From assembly GCA_019693395.1 (NCBI GenBank), contig JAAMXP010001265.1, forward strand, positions 1 through 22,260: a DNA stretch of 22,260 bases, given 5' to 3'. Within the stretch, counting starts at the first letter, position 1; every line of letters begins with the position of its first letter. This DNA is from Ettlia oleoabundans (Eukaryota; Chlorophyta; Chlorophyceae; Chlamydomonadales). The translations under genes were made by a program, and so were the position numbers. Positions 1 to 10,000 of this stretch are shown here, piece by piece. The notes below the pieces were generated by a model. It was not told the origin of the DNA. It saw only the letters and a program-made list of their open reading frames with translations, and did no database searches.

Positions 1-2166
1 AGATATAAGGTGGTCCATCACGCCTGCCAGCAACCCCTCACGAATGCCGCCCCCCCCACGCCCCTCAGCCAGCTCATATACTGCCCGCAGGTAGAGGCAC
101 TGAGTGTTGCGGTCCCGCAGCTTGTGTGGGAAATTGCCCACGAGGAGGGGCAGCAGGCGTGACCCAGCAGTAGGCACCAGCAGCAGCACCTGCACATGAA
201 CAGGGCAGAAAACGTCGGAATGATAGAGGCAGCACTGAGATGTCAAGCTGGCAGAAACTAATCTCACGCAAATTTGTCGCTGAAGTGGCTGCCTGAATGA
301 CAACTCCTATCCCACAAATTTACGCAGAGTATGGTGTGATGCATTCATCGCACCACACCACAGCTTAAAATCTACACCGCAAACAGCACGCTGCTTTATA
401 GCAGTATTCCATGCGAACGACAGTTGTCTGGATTAGTAGTGACAGCTCATGCCCTGAAGGGGGCAGATCCACAGCCACACCCTCCACAGCCATCTTGCTA
501 TGTGTTGCTCTACCTAGGTGAATTCCAGTCCTTAGCACATGTGGCAGGTGTGCGCAGTCAGCTGTTTCATCATGCCCAGGGCATACGGGCAGTGCGAGTT
601 TAAAACTTCCGCACCCTCCTACGTAGCTGCTAGGCTGCGATAGTCGTCAAACGCTGTGCCGCATGGTGTGTTTGCAGAGCAGCAAGCTGCAGTACTGGTG
701 AATAGTGCCGTTAGCATCTGGCATCAGCTTTGCATGGTGTTGCCACTCCCACTGGCAGCACCGTCTGCATCAGCCAGGCCCTCAGCGGTGGCTCTTAGCT
801 CTCACAGCTTAGGCGGTGTTTGTTCGCCCTGAGCCAACAGGAAGAGAACCTAGGCAACTGTTTTTTATGATGCGAGTAGATACACCCGTACACCACACAA
901 GCCCTGCAGGGGTGCCTGGGCATGGCGTACTATGCTGGTAATCCATTATGGCAGGAGCAATGGGGAGTTTGAACATTTTTAAGCAGACAGAACCCCTTGC
1001 ATTTCTGCAATATCCCCAGCCCACTCATGTTTGGGAGGGCAGCTGCTGTTACTGTTCCTTTGGTTGCGTCTTCAACCAGATGCCGTAGCCCATGCCAACA
1101 CTGACTCATGCCTCACCTTCTCAGTGGCCTGGAGCACCTCGTCCTGAATCTGCGCCTGCCCCTCCAGCGGCTGCCACGGCTCCCCGGGGTTGGGATCGGG
1201 AAGCGGCGGCCCGGGGGGGGGCAGCAGGCTGTATGCCAGCGTCTGCAGGCAGGTGTGCACCAGGGTGCCGTTTGCCACCACCAGGTGCGTCATCAAGTCC
1301 AACAGCGCCAGGCGCAGCACCTGCAGGGGAGAACAAAGGAGGGCGAGACACGGCACTTGTGGTCATGTCAGCTACTGGAAACACTGCGCTGTGGTACAAG
1401 GGCGTAAAGGGTTCTGCTGTGCCCAACAAGTGGGGAGTGGTGAGATGGTGAAAGTATACTTGGTGTAATGCACAATGGCAGGACTGCTGCCGCATGCAGA
1501 ACTGTTTAGCCCATCGTAGGCTGTGGCGCTTGCAGCAGGAAGAAAATATGCAGCACCCACCTGCGGGATTTGCCAGATCGGCGTGTCCAGCAACTCCTTG
1601 AGCAGCAGCTCGTGCCGCCGCTCGTGGATGAGCGACACGCATGCAGCCAGCGCGCGCAGCAGGCCCTCAAACTGGTTGATCAAAGATGGATCCAAATCCG
1701 TGCTGCCATTGCCGCCGCTGCTGCTTCTCAAGGCGGCCTTGAGCCGCTTGACCTCGCCCACTAGCCTGCAGGCAGCAGAGACAGCCGTGGAGCGTAACTC
1801 GGGGGCGGGTGTGGCCTTGCCTCCCAATCGTAAATACGCGTTGATATGCAATCTGTATCCCACCCTATCCAGAGTATAAAATTAGCAATGAGATAGACAA
1901 GCATGCAGTGCAGGCTGTTCAGCGGGCAGACCCTCAGGCGAGCCAGGCAGCAGCAAGGCCGCCGGGCGGGCAGCATAACTCACTGGTCGTAGAGTGCCGT
2001 GGTTCCACCGCTGGCCTTTGTTGCCAGTGCTTCGTGCACATAGTGCCCAAGCAGCTCGTAGGCTTCGGACCCTGCAGCGCACCGCGATGCCGTGAGGCGG
2101 GCGCCAAGAAGGGCAGGGGTGGCACAAACGAGGGTTAACGTGAGGCTCGTGCTCACCTATCGCCAT
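1..2166 (-). CDS. RRN3: RNA polymerase I-specific initiation factor RRN3/TIF-IA, 5' part (runs off left edge)
   Basis: RRN3 bridges RNA polymerase I to the promoter-bound core factor and is needed to start rRNA transcription in the nucleolus. Exons on the minus strand are 2166-2157, 2071-1984, 1765-1561, 1320-1117 and 189-1 (continuing left), 232 codons in the window; all phases agree and all introns are GT-AG. The translation follows the family from its N-terminus: YELLGHYVHEAL, then LLRALAACVSLIHERRHELL, then DLMTHLVVANGTLVHTCL ending in LLPP, then LVPTAGSRLLPLLVGNFPHK and DRNTQCLYLRAVYEL. These align without large gaps to human RRN3 segments (recalled, not searched). The start at 2166 gives MAIGSEAYELL and has a G after the ATG. 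The frame is open upstream to an ATG at 2406, but that extension is Arg/Cys/Ser-rich and resembles nothing, so I prefer 2166. The gene is head-to-head with the BET gene at 2564. Confidence 0.87.
190..1116 (-). other. Long RRN3 intron (927 bp)
   Basis: This is the longest intron in the window. It lies between RRN3 exons 4 and 5, both phase 0, with donor gtgagg at 1116 and acceptor gtgcag ending at 190. The flanking protein (QATEK then VLLLVP) aligns to the family without a missing segment, so no micro-exon is required. I saw no tRNA, convincing snoRNA or repeat in it; the open frames inside have no recognisable product. Confidence 0.7.
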
Positions 2167-2563
2167 ACTGTGCCGGGCAACTCCCTTAAATGGCGCCCAT
2201 ACCGCCCCCGCTGAGCATGCACGCAGAGAAGCAAGGCTTCTCGCGGCAGGCAGGCTCCTGACGTTGCCTCTGTTGCGGCAGGAAGAACACCGTCCAGGTC
2301 TTGGCAGAGGAAGAGAAGCGCCCAGATGAAGGTGCGCCGCCTTGCCTGGACTGGCCAGCTCAGCGTCCAGGTGCACTGCGCACAGTCGAAACTTTAGGCA
2401 GCACACCTCTTAGTTGATCTGGTCCTTCTAGTTGGGCAACGCTGGCTGGCGGCCAACACGCCTGCAGGCACCGCAGGGCCTGAAGGGCCACCCTAAGCGG
2501 AGCAGCGTTGATCACTCGAGGGCACTTCCAGACCTTTTATAACCTCGGCAGTGGCACAGCACC
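2167..2563. promoter_or_regulatory. Shared upstream region of RRN3 (minus) and the BET gene (plus)
   Basis: This 397-bp region separates two divergent start codons and must hold the 5' UTRs and promoters of both genes. A TATA-like TTTTATAA lies at 2535-2542, but it is only 21 bp from the BET start codon, so a normally spaced transcription start would fall on the ATG; it may not act as a TATA box. The region also carries the open frame that could extend RRN3 upstream to 2406. Confidence 0.5.
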
Positions 2564-5500
2564 ATGGCGAAGACTTCAGCTCCAGACGAGCCTTCGGGCG
2601 CTCCCGCGCAGCCAGCAGCAGGTCCAGGTCGCATACAGACCGCAACCAAACCAGGGAACTCGCAGCAGCAGCAGCAGCAGCAGCGGCCTACGCAGCAAGT
2701 CGGGGAGGCTCTGTCGCCACGCGGCGGCGCCGGCAAGTCGGCCCCAATGCCTTCAACGGCGGCCGCTCAGCCAGGGGACGGGGCCCGATCGCAGGGCGAA
2801 AGGCTGCTGCCGGTGCGCAGCGACGACGGCACGCCGGTGCCATCATCAGAGGTGGTGCCGGCGCTGACGATTGAAGAGGCAGAGCGGCGCAAACGTCGGC
2901 GACAGCGGTGGGAGCGGGAGGCGGAGGCAAAGCAGCGGTGGGAGCTTCAGCGCAGGATCGCTGACATCAGCACTGACGTGGAGTTCCTCGCTCGAGAGGT
3001 GAGCAATGCGGGCGCAGCAGGTGCTGCAATAGCTGCAGCCTGGCTCAGAGCAGCGCAGAGCAGCACTAACACATGCGGCAAGCTGCCAAAGCTAGTCGAG
3101 CTCCGTTGGGCCCCATCAAGTGGCATGGGGCTCATCCACCAATGTTTGCTTTGCTGTTCTACTGCCTTCTCCGCAGGTGGAGCGTGTGCGGAATGAGCTG
3201 GAGGTGCCGCTGCCGCCGCTGAGCGAGCTAAGTGAAGCGGAGCGCACACAGGTGCGGCCGCGGCACACTGGGCGCCCAACACAACCTGACGCAACACTCA
3301 ATTAGCAGTTCCGGCCTCTTGCTTGTAGTGCCACTGTGTCTCAAACTGCCGAAGGCCCTATGTCCAGCCTGATGGTCCTGCTTTTCCTTGATTTGCTCCC
3401 GCATGTCAACCGCTGCTGCTGCCATACGCCTGCTGTGCTTTGAGGACGCATCCCATGTGGAGCTTCCTTTCCCTCACGCACACACTTCTCCCCCTCCCAT
3501 GGCCGTGCCTGCAGCTGGAAACGCTGCGGCGCAAGCGCTGCAACGACCTGCTGTTCAATCACTGCAAGAAGGCGTTGGCACACATCACCGGCCACAAGGT
3601 GCTGGCTGGGCTGCACCTTGGGCCTCACAGCAAGCACGGCAGCTGGGCAGTGAGGCACAACTTGTTGGCCAAGTTTGCTTTCTCACGTCGACAGGCTTTG
3701 TTGTGTTTAGTCCTGCCAATGCCCTGCGCCAAACCAGTCACACCGCATTGTTTGCATCCCTCTGTGCTGCCCCATCACGACATATGCACCCACCCAACCC
3801 AACCCAACGCCACGCACCTGTTCCAATGGCGCAGTGGTCTTGGCCCTTCAATGCACCCGTGGATCTGCGGCAGTACCCGGACTATGCGGAGGCCGTGGCC
3901 AACCCCATGGACTTTGGGACCATCAAGAGGCACATGTGGGTGCAGGCGCGGGGGCAAGGCAGGGTTGACATGCAAGCCAGGGGATTGGTGGGGAACCCCA
4001 GCTGTTTGCGCTGCTGTGATTTCCTTTTGCATCCTTACACAGGGAGCAGCTGCAGCTCCCATGTTTTCATTGAGCAGGGCAACTCTAGCAGTTGATCCCC
4101 CTTTGCCTGCCTCCTGCCGCCTTCGCCCTACTACTGCCTACATGTCTCCCTCTCTTCAACGCACCGCCCTGCAGGGACGCGGGTGTGTACCAGCACCCAG
4201 ACGAGTTCCTGGCCGATGTGCGGCTGGTGTTTGACAATGCGCGCCTCTACAACAAGCCCGGCAGCGACGTGCACGTCATGGCAAACACGCTGCAGGTGGG
4301 TGGGTGGGTGTTGAAGGAAGCGTTTGGTTGCTGTCTTTTGGTGCTGGATGTGTCTTGTACTCATTGGGCTGGTGCATTGCTCTGCTCCTGGTTGTTGTTC
4401 ACGGGGGCACCACCTCAACTTTGTTGGCGTCACACTCCTTCCCACACTCTATGGCAGGGCAGTTTCCCTGCCTTGCCCCGCCCTTCCTTTACCTGCTTTC
4501 CTGAACCTCGCTCTGCTTGATTCCCATGGCTGCCCCTGCCCCTGCCCCTGCTTGCTCTCCCCCACAGGAGCGGTTTGAGGAGCGTTATGCCGTCACCGTG
4601 ACCCCGCGTGTGCTGGAGGAGGCAGCGGTGACGCGGCACCAGCAGGACGAGGCGCGACGCCGGCACGTGGAGGCAGCCTGCCGCGACAACGGCGACGCGC
4701 TGGAGCAGCACTGCGCGGTAAGATGGGGGGGGAAGGCAGGGTGCCTACCTCTTCACGAACACTCGCGACATGGCATGGCGTGGGGCTGCTACCCCGGTGC
4801 ATTGCGCTGTGTGTTTGAGTTGTGCGTGTGCCAAACTGGAATGTCTATGGAATGCGCCCTTCATGTATGTTTTTCCTATGTTACTGTCAGTGTTGACACC
4901 GGTCCTTGTCCACATTTGTTCCCCGCTTGGTGGTCGGTCCTTTCCCTTGGTTCGTAGTATCACGTCTGGAAGCATTGAAGCCACCCCTCATTTGTCCTTG
5001 GTGGCGTTAGATTCTCCCTGCTCACCCCTGACACTGCCTAGCCACGTCCCCCCTCTGCCAACTTTCCCCGCAGGTGCTGGTGAAGTACATTGACGAGGTG
5101 CAGGCCTGCATACTGGACGCACGCAGCGCAGCGGCAGCGCTCTGCAAGCCGGTCAGCAGGGAGGAAAAGGTGCGAAACTGCTGCCAGCTGCCCTTATTGT
5201 GGGCTCCACACTGGCACTGGCACGGCCTGCGGCCTGGCCGGGATTCCCCCATCAACAAGTTTGCTGTCCGTGTGGTGCATTTATTGGGACACTACTATCT
5301 GACGTTTGCCCTGCCTTTGCTCATAAGCCACACCCTAGCACCCCCGACCTTTGTTGCAGGAGGCTCTTGTGCGTGCGCTCACCTCCATGCCCCAGGACCA
5401 GTTTGAGCTGGCTGTGGGCCTGGTGATGAGCCACCACCCGGGCCTGCAGCCGTACGACGACTTTGGCTTCGACCTGGACGCACTCGACGCACTCACGCTC

Positions 5501-6705
5501 CGGCAGATGCAGGTGTGGTACCTTTGCTTGCGCGCTGGGCGGGGCACCTGGTCTAGGAGGTGCCGTGGTTGCCTGTCATGCACACGTTTGACAACGGGAA
5601 GTATGGCGGTACAGGAGCAGGAAGAAGGCAGCGCACAAGTGGTGGAGCTCGACATGCAACACACTTCCATGCACTTGCCTGTTCGATGCATTGCATGCTG
5701 ATGTTCATGATGCCGCTCCCGGTGCAGAGCTTTGTGCGTGCGTGTGAAGCCGTGGAGAGCGAGGCCAGGCAGGGCGGCAAGCGGCCGCCGGGCGTGAGCT
5801 GGCCGCCGCTTCTGTTGGGGTCGGGCCTGCGGCCGTACCGGCCCCCTCCTGTCGGCAACAACAAGCGGCAGAAGAAGCAGGCACCGGCGCCTGCGCAGCC
5901 GCAGTCACAGCAGCCGCAGACGGAGTTGAAAGAGGAGCAGGTGAAGCAGGAGCACCAACCGGGGCAGCAGCAGCCACAGCCGCAGCAGCACCAGTCACCG
6001 CCAAAGCAGCAGCCTCAGCCACAGCAGCAACCACAGCAGCAGCCACAGCAGCAGCAGTCACAGGCAGCGCCAAAGCAGGCATTGCCGCAGCAGAAGCAGC
6101 AGCAGAAGCACACTGCTGAGCGGCGGCGCAAGCACGCATTGGCGGAGATGGCGGTTGACGCCACGCTGCTCGCCTCAACACTGACGCCAGAGGAGGTGGC
6201 AGCGGCAGTGGCGGCAGCGGGACTCATCTCGCCACTTCCCCTGCCCGGCCTTGGCGCTGCAGCCGAGGTGCCACCTGCTGGGTCTGCTGTGGGGCCCAAG
6301 CCCCTGGCTGTACTGCCCCCCATTTCTGCAGCATCTCAGCAGCAGCAGCCACAGCAAGGGCAGCAGAAGGCAGCGGCAGCCAGCCTAAAAGCAGCTGCTG
6401 CAACTGCCTCGCCGGCGGTGGCCAGCAGCGCTCCCGTGCCACCGCTGCCTGCAGCTGCGCCAGCTGATAAGCAGCCTGCGGGTGGCAGCCAGTCTGCCGC
6501 TACGGGCCCCACCCCCGCTCAGATGGCGGCTGTTGCCAACGCGGGCCCTCAGCAGCACCAGCTGCTGGCGCACATGCACAACCTGCTGAGCCAAGCACAG
6601 ATGACGCACGCGGCAGCAACCCAGCAGGCATCCACTCCGACGGCAACCCCCACTGCCAAGCAAGCCGGCAACAAGCAGCAGCAGGAGCAGTCAGGGGCCA
6701 AGTGA
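2564..6705 (+). CDS. BET-family protein: single bromodomain plus NET domain (plant GTE type)
   Basis: BET proteins bind acetyl-lysine on histones and recruit transcription machinery. Exons: 2564-2998, 3177-3251, 3515-3598, 3835-3935, 4175-4295, 4568-4717, 5074-5169, 5360-5512, 5728-6705; all phases agree, giving 730 aa. The start has a strong context (CACCATGGCG). From the N-terminus: a low-complexity region with a 7-Gln run (about residue 34); a basic coiled-coil stretch rich in E/R/W (about 102-160); the bromodomain (about 171-272) with the WPF shelf (201-203), [11 protein letters not shown], and the acetyl-lysine-binding Asn258 in YNKPGSD; a helical spacer; and the NET domain (about 355-405), where [15 protein letters not shown] is followed by the acidic [15 protein letters not shown]. 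The C-terminal 325 residues are Gln/Pro/Ala-rich with one charged helix-like patch ([12 protein letters not shown]). One bromodomain plus NET is the plant and algal layout; animal and fungal BETs have two bromodomains. I do not assign a GTE number. Confidence 0.93.
2660..2682 (+). repeat. Short CAG repeat coding for poly-Gln
   Basis: A run of CAG codons in BET exon 1 encodes seven consecutive Gln. Similar but imperfect CAG/CAA runs recur across 5960-6120 in the last exon. Such tracts tend to vary in length between strains. Confidence 0.8.
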
Positions 6706-6840
6706 CATGACTGTCGCTGGCATTCCATGCCAGGTTTCCAAACCTTTGTCCGTTGTGCCCTTTGAGACAACGGTATGCACCCGATGAATTCTATCCCCTA
6801 ACTCCCGATGTGCTGTCACGAATTTCAACTTACTATCCAT

Positions 6841-6858
6841 TGTAACCCAATCCTGTAA
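6841..6858 (+). terminator. Two TGTAA poly(A) signals for the BET gene
   Basis: TGTAA occurs at 6841-6845 and 6854-6858, about 136 and 149 bp after the BET stop codon. TGTAA is the usual green-algal polyadenylation signal, normally 10-20 nt before the cleavage site, so the BET transcript probably ends around 6855-6880. Confidence 0.6.
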
Positions 6859-6881
6859 TATCCAGTTTGCACTCGGTGCAG

Positions 6882-6886
6882 TTACA
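6882..6886 (-). terminator. TGTAA poly(A) signal for the S74-helicase gene
   Basis: TGTAA on the minus strand lies 208 bp beyond the stop codon at 7094. Cleavage 10-20 nt further on would put this transcript's end inside or at the end of the BET 3' UTR. Confidence 0.55.
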
Positions 6887-7093
6887 ATGGTAGGCTGTCA
6901 GAGCATGACACAGTACTTCCGAGGCAGGGTTGATGCAGTGCTCACCGCCGCACTTGTTGTCTGGATACCGCTTAGTTTGATGTGATGCGGGCAATCCATG
7001 CACTGGCTGGGTTTCAGGATACACAGGCTCCGATTGGCAGGGATAGCCTTTGCAGTTGTCGGTGCTGCATGCCGGTGCAGCTGCCACAGCGGC

Positions 7094-10000
7094 TCATGCG
7101 ATGCGGAATCCCTCCAGCAGCGTGAGCGCGGCCTTCAGGTTGCTCTCCTCCAGGGCTGCAGTGCGGGGTGGTGGTGGCACATTGTGTTAGCAACACAGCA
7201 TTGGCACATGTGACGTGCCGAGCGGGAGGGTTACAAAGAGCGTGAATATAGCTCTGAATGGCTACATAACCTGTGCAGAGCGATGCAGACCCACAGCCAT
7301 TCAAACTTGCCAGGAAATTGGTAGATCTGAGACTTCCAGCACAGCAAATTGAACCAACCTCAACACCAGCCCCCAGGGCCGGTGCCATCCACCCATCCAC
7401 CACACTGACCTGACTTTTTGGCCAGCCTCTCCTCCAGGCTCCCCTTCTCCACCAGCTCGTAATAGGTGCTGCCTGGCATGCGGGTGCGGCCCTTGGACTG
7501 GCGGAACTCCCGACCTGCAACCAAGAAGTACAGCGGGCGTTGGACAAGCTCAAGGCATCCAATTGGCGCCTATCAACAATGTGCAGGCTGGTCTGGTGCA
7601 GCCAGTGTGGCATATGAAGTGTTGGGGCACAGCAGGGGCTACCACACCATCCTACCCGTCTGTGGGGCGTTGAAGCGAATCACAAACTGGCAGCTGGGGA
7701 TGTTCAGGCCCTCCTCGGCAGCTGCAGTGGCTACCAGCAGGTGCCGCCCTGCAAGGGAGTTGGAGAGTTACAACAGATATTCAGCTGGTGTGGAGGCACC
7801 TGAAGAAACACCAATGGGTCATGCATCTCTTTCCTCGCAACTCATTTGAGTAAGAAGCAGCGCAAAGGCCGTGTGTGCCGCCAGGCCCTCACCCTGATCC
7901 GCAAAGCTCTCCCTTGCCTCCCGCTGCTGAGTGACTGTCATGCCATCTGCGCTGCTGCCATGCCCCATCAGCAGGTGCAGCTCAAAGAAACCCAGCTGAC
8001 CATCTGCATTAGAAGGAGGGCGAAACCGAAAGTTGCTGCCGATCAAAAACAACGCACAATGATCTAAACGTACACCCACCCACCCATCCACTCCACACAT
8101 ATGCCTGCTGGCCAGAAAGACGAGCACTGGCTCTATTAGCATGCTGGTGCTCTGGCAGCCCCACCCGACTTCAGGATGCTGTGCAGCACGCGAGCGTCAG
8201 CGCGTGTCCTGATGAACACAATGCCGTGCGCGTCGGGCTGGTCGCGGTACCGCAGCAGCATTCGCTTCATCTCCACGTACTTGGGGCTCTGGGACGTGCC
8301 CGCAATGCCATTCCTGCAGCAGGTTGCTTCAATGACCCATGAGCTGTGCAATCTATTGCAACTGTGAACTGCACATGAATTGGCAAGACACCAAAAGTAA
8401 AGCTAGGGGCATGCACAATGAATGGGGTCGCAGAGCCCTGTCTGCGGTACCTGTAGGCCGCCTCGAGCATGTCCTGCCCCAGAACCTGCTTGCAGAGTTG
8501 AAGCAGCCGCTCCAGAGCCATGCCACACATGCCACCCATATCTTCATCCTCGTTGCTGTCACTGTGCAGTGCAGTGTCTGCTGCCTGGAGGCCCAGCAAG
8601 GTTTCCGTCGGTACACCCAGCAGCTGCAGACATTAAGAAAAGGTGATAACAACAATGGTTGATGATGCCCTTGCAAGGCTGCTGTTCAGGCCATTGCTCA
8701 CTGTGCCGTCCCTCCGTGTTGGCGGGTGATAAGCGTTTCTGCCCATATAACATACGTTTGTGCTCACCTGCACTGCCCCCTGCCCCCTGCCCACCTTCTG
8801 CACGGTTTCCGCCACCAGCTGGGCCAGTCGACGCGCTGCCGCCTCGCAGCCCATGTTGCCCACCACGGACAGCACACTGAGTGCCTCACTGAGCAGGGAG
8901 ATGCAGCCCAGCAGCTCAGCCTGCAGCGCAGCCTCTGCACCCGGGGCCTCCTGCACAAACTTGGCCACATGGGCGCACCACTCCTCCACCCTGCTGCTGA
9001 ACTGCCCCATGGCCAGCAATTTGAGGGCCTCAATGGGCAGATGAAGTTCTGCGGGCAGGTACAAAGTGTGTGCACAACCCAAAAGACTTGAAGGCTCTGC
9101 AACCATGATCGTTTCTCGCGTTGACATGAACCGCAAGATATTAGGCTAGTGCCTTCTCGCTGCTTGAACAACATGTGCAGCACGATATAGTGCTGGTAGT
9201 CTTGCAAACAGACGCTGCCTTGCCCACAGGCGGCCATTGAGCGCATTACCTCCTCCTCACCAGCAGGCATGGCAGCCAGCCCCCTCAGGTGCATGCCCAG
9301 CATGTCGAGTGTGTCCAGAGCCCAGCGCCCCAGCCGCTCACCAAACACCCGATCCTCCTCACGTGGGCACACCTCAATGCGCTCGTGCTGCTAGAAGTGG
9401 AGGGCAGCCGTGCGCAAAGGTCACTAGAATAGGACACCAATGCGTAAGTTGCTGGCCTACAACCAGGTCGGGCAATGCCATTTGTGCCGACACAAAACGA
9501 CTCTAGTGTCTGTTATACAGCCTGCCCCTCAGGCTGCATATCAATAACACTTTGCTCTCTCCTGTCTCAGAATGCCCACCTTTGCCTGTGCCACATGCGC
9601 TGCCAGCTCCGGGTGATCATCCTCCAGCACCACATAGCGGGCCAACAGCTTGTTTTGGAGTATGTCCAGGGCCGCCATGGTGCGGTTCTATGGGGATGGC
9701 AGGCAGGAAGGGAGGGCAGAGGGCAGGCACTCAGTCGCAGTTGCCTGACTCAACATACAAAGTACAGGAGGGAAAGCAACCTCGTGAAAATGCCTGCATC
9801 AAAGACATGATCATTGATTCGGTGATTAGCAGCAGGCAACTGGCGCTCACCAGCGTGTTTTTGCTGGCCGGTGAGGCTGTGAACCCAACGATCTGGGTGG
9901 CGGAAACGCCCGTGGGCTTTGCCCGCAGCCAGTCCTGGTAGTATTGCAGCACCAGCGCCATGGGGGCATCACCGATGGCATTGTGTGCCTCGTCTAAACA

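Larger units (their letters stand above)
6706..7093. other. Tail-to-tail intergenic region
   Basis: This 388-bp stretch holds the 3' UTRs of the BET gene (plus) and the S74-helicase gene (minus). Apart from the poly(A) signals listed separately I see no gene here; the short open frames have no recognisable product. Confidence 0.7.

Noticed and set aside
480..580. A box C/D snoRNA in the RRN3 intron (ATGATGA on the minus strand at about 573-567).
   Set aside because: No box D (CTGA) at a suitable distance and no closing stem; a CTGA only a few bases after box C is too close.
1092..1451. Overlapping plus-strand open frames opposite RRN3 exon 4.
   Set aside because: They are GC-driven shadows of the conserved minus-strand RRN3 exon.
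5560..5727. A second start for the BET gene at 5560, giving a 381-aa protein.
   Set aside because: The 168 bp before 5728 is intron sequence with no family match; the acceptor at 5727 joins exon 8 in phase.
9049..9152. A third GC donor (at 9153) in the fusion gene.
   Set aside because: A GT donor 21 bp further on, after 9132, gives the same phase; without transcripts the GT choice is preferred, though neither site is strong.
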